From positions 1 to 64,000 of the forward strand of contig NZ_JAMXLH010000029.1 in assembly GCF_024281035.1 (NCBI RefSeq): a DNA stretch of 64,000 nt, in the 5' to 3' direction. Below, in pieces: positions 61,825 through 64,000 of this stretch (positions are counted from its first letter, which is position 1; each line of letters begins with the position of its first letter). A program made the position numbers and the translations under genes. The notes under the pieces were generated by a model. That model worked only from the letters and a program-made list of their open reading frames with translations, was not told the origin of the DNA and made no database searches. This stretch comes from Paraburkholderia sp. (GTDB lineage Bacteria; Pseudomonadota; Gammaproteobacteria; Burkholderiales; Burkholderiaceae).

Positions 61825-62315
61825 GCGGCGTGTTGATGACCGACCGCTATCTGTCGCAGATGACCGAGAGCGACCTCGACGAGGTCGCCGCCATTGAGCG
61901 GGTTGCATACGAATTTCCGTGGTCGCGCGGCAACTTCGAAGATTCGCTGCGCAACGGCTATTACGGCATCTGCATGCGCCACATGACGGGAACGCTGCTC
62001 GGCTACTGCGTGCTGATGCCGGTGGTCGACGAGATGCATCTGCTGAACCTGTGCGTCGCGCCCGCGGCGCAGGGCGCGGGCGCCGGGCTCGCGCTGTTGC
62101 GCGAAGCGGTGCGGATCGCGGGGGCGCAGCGGCTCGAAGGGCTGCTGCTGGAAGTGCGGCCATCGAATCATCGTGCGATCCGGCTGTACGAGCAGTTCGG
62201 CTTCGTCACGATCGGCCGGCGCAAGAACTACTATCCGGCCCGGCATCATAGCCGCGAGGATGCGATTGTGATGCGTTTTTCTTTTGCAGGGGAGGGCGCG
62301 GATGGCGCTCAATGA
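61821..62315 (+). CDS. rimI: Ribosomal protein S18-alanine N-acetyltransferase RimI
   Basis: 164 residues from ATG at 61821, overlapping the tsaB stop. The GNAT core shows AIERVAYEFPWSRGNFEDSL and VDEMHLLNLCVAPAAQGAGA with the acetyl-CoA loop. RimI-type signature LLEVRPSNHRAIRLYEQFGF and GRRKNYYPA follow; it acetylates the N-terminus of ribosomal protein S18 in E. coli. The tsaB-rimI pairing is common. Its end overlaps the start of the uracil-DNA glycosylase gene by 14 bases. Confidence 0.94.
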   Translation: MSGVLMTDRYLSQMTESDLDEVAAIERVAYEFPWSRGNFEDSLRNGYYGICMRHMTGTLLGYCVLMPVVDEMHLLNLCVAPAAQGAGAGLALLREAVRIAGAQRLEGLLLEVRPSNHRAIRLYEQFGFVTIGRRKNYYPARHHSREDAIVMRFSFAGEGADGAQ

Positions 62316-63333
62316 GTTCGCGCTGGACGAACTGGGCCTCACGCCGCGCTGGGTGAGCAAAGGCACGCAGGCGTCGCGTGCAGCCGCAACGGTGACGGTT
62401 GATGCGGCCGGTGCGGGCGAGCTGGCCGCGCCGGTTGCTCTCGCTGCAGGAGATGCTGCTGTGGCTGATGCTGCCGTGCAGGCAGACGCGCGCCAGCAAT
62501 CGCAGGCAGCACGACCAGCGCGTTTGGGCGATCTTCCGGCGCGCGCCGCGCGCGCGGATGCTGTCGAAACGATCGACGATGCAGCGTCTGCCGCGCCCGC
62601 GTCCCAAACGGCCACCCGTGCACCGGCCGTCCCGGTTGCGTCCGACGAACCGCCACCGCTGACCGAAGAAGATTTCGCCTGGTTCGACGCCGCGCCCGCG
62701 CTTCCCGATGCGCATGGCGACGAGCCTCATTCTCGATCCGCAGCACCCCGAAACGATGTCGCGGCGCTCGACTGGGATGCACTTGCCGAACGTGTCGAAA
62801 CCTGCACGCGCTGCCGTCTGTGCGAGAAGCGCACTAAGACGGTGTTCGGCGTAGGCGACCGCGAAGCCGACTGGATGCTGATCGGCGAGGCCCCCGGCGA
62901 GAACGAGGACCGCCAGGGCGAACCGTTTGTCGGCCAGGCCGGCAAGCTGCTCGACAACATGCTGCGCGCGCTGTCGCTCGCCCGCGGCGAGAACGTCTAT
63001 ATCGCCAACGTCATCAAGTGCCGCCCGCCCGGCAACCGCAATCCCGAGCCCGATGAAGTCGCGCGCTGCGAACCCTACCTGCAGCGCCAGGTGGCGCTCG
63101 TGAAGCCGAAGATCATCGTCGCCCTGGGCCGTTTCGCGGCGCAGAGCCTGCTCAAGAGCGAGGCCAGCATCGCATCGCTTCGCGGTCGCGTGCACGAGTA
63201 CGAGGGCGTGCCTGTGATCGTCACCTATCACCCCGCTTACCTGCTGCGCAGCCTGCACGACAAGTCGAAGGCGTGGGCCGATCTCTGCCTCGCGCGCGAT
63301 ATCTGGCGCAAGGCGGGCGGCGGCGAAAAATGA
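62302..63333 (+). CDS. Uracil-DNA glycosylase, family 4 (Fe-S type)
   Basis: 343 residues from ATG at 62302, which lies inside the last codons of rimI. The catalytic domain begins about residue 155. Cysteines 168, 171 and 174 (CTRCRLC) plus later cysteines in KCRPPGN and ARCEPY provide the 4Fe-4S ligands. Motif 1 is LIGEAPGENEDRQGEPFVGQ and motif 3 is TYHPAYLLR. Family 4 enzymes remove uracil from DNA. Residues about 25-150 are a long Ala-rich low-complexity linker not needed for the fold. The stop overlaps the next start as ATGA. Confidence 0.92.
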   Translation: MALNEFALDELGLTPRWVSKGTQASRAAATVTVDAAGAGELAAPVALAAGDAAVADAAVQADARQQSQAARPARLGDLPARAARADAVETIDDAASAAPASQTATRAPAVPVASDEPPPLTEEDFAWFDAAPALPDAHGDEPHSRSAAPRNDVAALDWDALAERVETCTRCRLCEKRTKTVFGVGDREADWMLIGEAPGENEDRQGEPFVGQAGKLLDNMLRALSLARGENVYIANVIKCRPPGNRNPEPDEVARCEPYLQRQVALVKPKIIVALGRFAAQSLLKSEASIASLRGRVHEYEGVPVIVTYHPAYLLRSLHDKSKAWADLCLARDIWRKAGGGEK

Positions 63334-64000
63334 TCGCCGCCCCGCCCGCGGGTACATCCGGCGCTGATATGGCCGGGCGTCTCGACGGGCTGACCGATCC
63401 CGCAGTGCGCGATCTTGCGTGGTTGCTCTTCAGCGCGGATCTGTTGAGCGCACAACCACCGCGCGCGCCGCTCGCCGAGCCGTGGAACCCACCCGCCGAT
63501 GCGCACGCCGCCGCGCAATGGCTCATTCAACTCGATCGCGATCCGGCGCCGCTGCATGCGGTGCTCGACGGCAGCCGGCCGAAGCGGCTCGGCCGCTATG
63601 CCGAGATCCTGCTTGGCTGGTTCCTCGAATACGGCCCGGCAGCGCGGCTCGTGGCGGCCAACGTGCCGTTGCGGCGCGCGGGCCGCACGCTCGGCGAATG
63701 CGACTTTCTTGTCGAGACGCGCGATGGTCAGCGTCTGCACTGGGAACTGGCCGTGAAGTGCTACCTGCATTGCGGCAATACGTACGCTATGCACGCAACG
63801 CTCGCGGACTTCGTCGGGCCCGGTTTGCGCGACCGGCTGGATCGCAAACGCACCCATCTGATCGATCATCAGCTTCGGCTCAGCGAGCGGGAGGAGTTCG
63901 TCTCGCTCGGATTTCCTGGGCCGTGGACCGCGCAGATGTTCGTGAAGGGCTGGCTGTTCTATCAGGCAGGAGCAAGCGCGCCGGCAGCCGTGAACGATCC
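63330..64000 (+). CDS. DUF1853 family protein, cut by right window edge
   Basis: The first 223 codons are visible from ATG at 63330, overlapping the stop of the uracil-DNA glycosylase. The core LGRYAEILLGWFLEYG, LGECDFLVETRDG and HWELAVKCYLH matches the DUF1853 pattern as I know it, a family with an endonuclease-like D...E-x-K arrangement (Asp of ECDF, Glu-x-x-x-Lys of HWELAVK). That hints at a nuclease-like fold, but function is unknown. It belongs to the tsaB-rimI-udg operon. Confidence 0.82.
   Translation, partial: MIAAPPAGTSGADMAGRLDGLTDPAVRDLAWLLFSADLLSAQPPRAPLAEPWNPPADAHAAAQWLIQLDRDPAPLHAVLDGSRPKRLGRYAEILLGWFLEYGPAARLVAANVPLRRAGRTLGECDFLVETRDGQRLHWELAVKCYLHCGNTYAMHATLADFVGPGLRDRLDRKRTHLIDHQLRLSEREEFVSLGFPGPWTAQMFVKGWLFYQAGASAPAAVND

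Overview
The window is a GC-rich, gene-dense piece of chromosome that reads as a core region of a Burkholderiaceae genome. Paraburkholderia, Caballeronia, Trinickia or Burkholderia all fit, and the genus cannot be fixed from sequence reading alone. The clues are the order bamB-der-hfq-hflX-hflK-hflC-hisZ-purA, a separate HisZ subunit, an Fe-S type-4 uracil-DNA glycosylase next to tsaB-rimI, a full Yej-type peptide ABC transporter beside fabI, and very strong G/C preference at third codon positions. I see no insertion sequence, integrase, prophage, CRISPR array or rRNA operon.

Layout. 1-9255 (+): the end of bamB, the GTPase der, hfq, the hflX-hflK-hflC group with a DUF2065 membrane protein, then hisZ, purA and a phosphoribosyltransferase. 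9559-15322: the potassium transporter kup, the RNA-binding factor tex (-), a Gln-rich exported coiled-coil protein and a small DUF465 protein. 15398-23759: a DinG-type Fe-S helicase, a small lipoprotein (-), a gene-free stretch of almost 1 kb, a SlyD-like isomerase, and mutS followed 10 bases later by a phosphoesterase-like protein that has lost expected metal ligands (both -). 24276-33000: suhB, trmJ, cysE, lpxH, two cyclophilins, a TPR protein, cysS and an AlkA-type glycosylase. 33046-39313: accA, tilS, an atypical 450-base gap, aspartokinase, tRNA-Ser(GCT), a small exported His/Pro-rich protein and fabI.

39419-45142 carries yejA-yejB-yejE-yejF, a complete peptide importer in one operon. 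An NlpC/P60 peptidase, a patatin-like lipoprotein (-) and gltX follow. A consensus sigma-70 promoter at 49145-49173 precedes tRNA-Ala(GGC), tRNA-Glu(TTC) and tRNA-Asp(GTC). 49848-52033 has an acetyltransferase, an AraC regulator and rraA. 52169-57992 is a glyoxylate-shunt neighbourhood: aceB (malate synthase) with a type-II haloacid dehalogenase directly upstream on the same strand, a divergent LysR regulator, a universal stress protein, and aceA (isocitrate lyase). The window ends with rhlE (-), an acyl-CoA-binding protein (-) and a tightly overlapped tsaB-rimI-udg-DUF1853 operon cut by the right edge.

Most genes are housekeeping: ribosome and tRNA maturation (der, hflX, trmJ, tilS, tsaB, rimI, cysS, gltX), membrane protein quality control (hflK, hflC), DNA repair (mutS, alkA, udg, dinG-like), fatty acid and lipid A synthesis (accA, fabI, lpxH), and amino acid and purine synthesis (hisZ, cysE, lysC, purA). 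I did not find a clear new multi-gene system. The most unusual points are the degenerate phosphoesterase behind mutS, the Gln-rich repeat protein, the dehalogenase-malate synthase pairing, helically phased short repeats in several promoter regions, and two gene-free stretches of odd composition.
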